Source of the DNA: JAYGED01 sp046582565
GTDB lineage: Bacteria; Pseudomonadota; Alphaproteobacteria; JAAXGF01
NCBI GenBank assembly: GCA_046582565.1
Contig: JAYGED010000225.1
Span: 1-5,144, forward strand
DNA: 5,144 nt
Direction: 5' to 3'
This document shows, one piece after another, positions 5,066 through 5,144 of the stretch; positions within the stretch are counted from its first letter, which is position 1, and every line of letters starts with the position of its first letter. Made by a program: the position numbers and the translations under genes. The notes beneath the pieces were generated by a model. The model did no database searches. It had not been told where the DNA came from and saw only the letters and a list, made by a program, of their open reading frames with translations.

Positions 5066-5144
5066 TCAGGCCCGCGTCACCGTCACCTCGACACCGTGAA
5101 CGCAGGTGCTCTCGCCCATATCGCTCTTGATGCCGGGGTTCAGT
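5066..5144 (-). CDS. C-terminal fragment of an unidentified upstream gene (runs in from right edge)
   Basis: Reading leftward from the right edge, 25 codons are open and end with TGA at 5068-5066: LNPGIKSDMGE followed by STCVHGVEVTVTRA. The amino acid composition and GC-rich third positions look like real coding sequence, and the stop falls 17 bp before the methyltransferase ATG, a typical operon spacing. The alternating Val/Thr ending suggests a terminal beta strand. I do not recognise the family, and the fragment is too short to assign. Confidence 0.5.
   Translation of the reverse strand, partial: LNPGIKSDMGESTCVHGVEVTVTRA

Noticed and set aside
1..5144. CRISPR array, tRNA, rRNA or defence system
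   Set aside because: No regularly spaced direct repeats, no tRNA-like cloverleaf or rRNA segments, and no nuclease or defence-type domains were seen on either strand.

Overview
The window looks like accessory chromosomal DNA from a GC-rich proteobacterium, most likely an alphaproteobacterium. This rests on the style of the recognised proteins (an M19 dipeptidase, a non-pyrrolysine MttB-type methyltransferase, an IS630-like transposase start) and on strong G/C codon preference in the left half (43 of 60 bases G+C at 2041-2100). No marker gene allows a firmer assignment. The right half is less GC-rich (32/60 at 4381-4440, 27/60 at 3661-3720).

Layout from left to right. The first 47 bases are the extreme N-terminus of an IS630-type transposase running leftward out of the window, followed by what is probably that element's end, which abuts the 3' end of an M19 (renal dipeptidase-like) gene (116-1114, minus). 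This gene is divergent from an mttB-like trimethylamine/quaternary-amine methyltransferase gene (1223-2752, plus), with a 108-bp gap that must hold both promoters. The mttB-like gene converges, with only 5 bp between stop codons, on a small minus-strand gene for an unrecognised putative secreted protein (2758-3252). A 228-bp non-coding stretch (3253-3480) carries dyad symmetries and a tandem repeat. From 5048 down to 3481 on the minus strand lies a broken gene for a SAM-dependent methyltransferase with the 'methyltransferase regulatory' (protein-lysine methyltransferase-like) architecture. An in-frame amber codon and a 1-nt frameshift split it into three pieces. The last 25 codons of an unidentified upstream gene end 17 bp before it.

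How the genes may work together: the M19 and MttB-like genes share an intergenic control region and could form one catabolic unit, with a peptidase releasing a methylated amine or betaine and a corrinoid-dependent enzyme demethylating it. That is inference; no corrinoid protein, reactivase or transporter lies in the window. The right half appears to be a decaying region with no visible functional link to the left half.

Most worth a second look: the double-lesion methyltransferase, the exact 7-codon repeat after its stop codon, the M19 enzyme lacking the aspartate of the usual HxD metal motif, and the insertion-sequence end that may have supplied the M19 stop codon.
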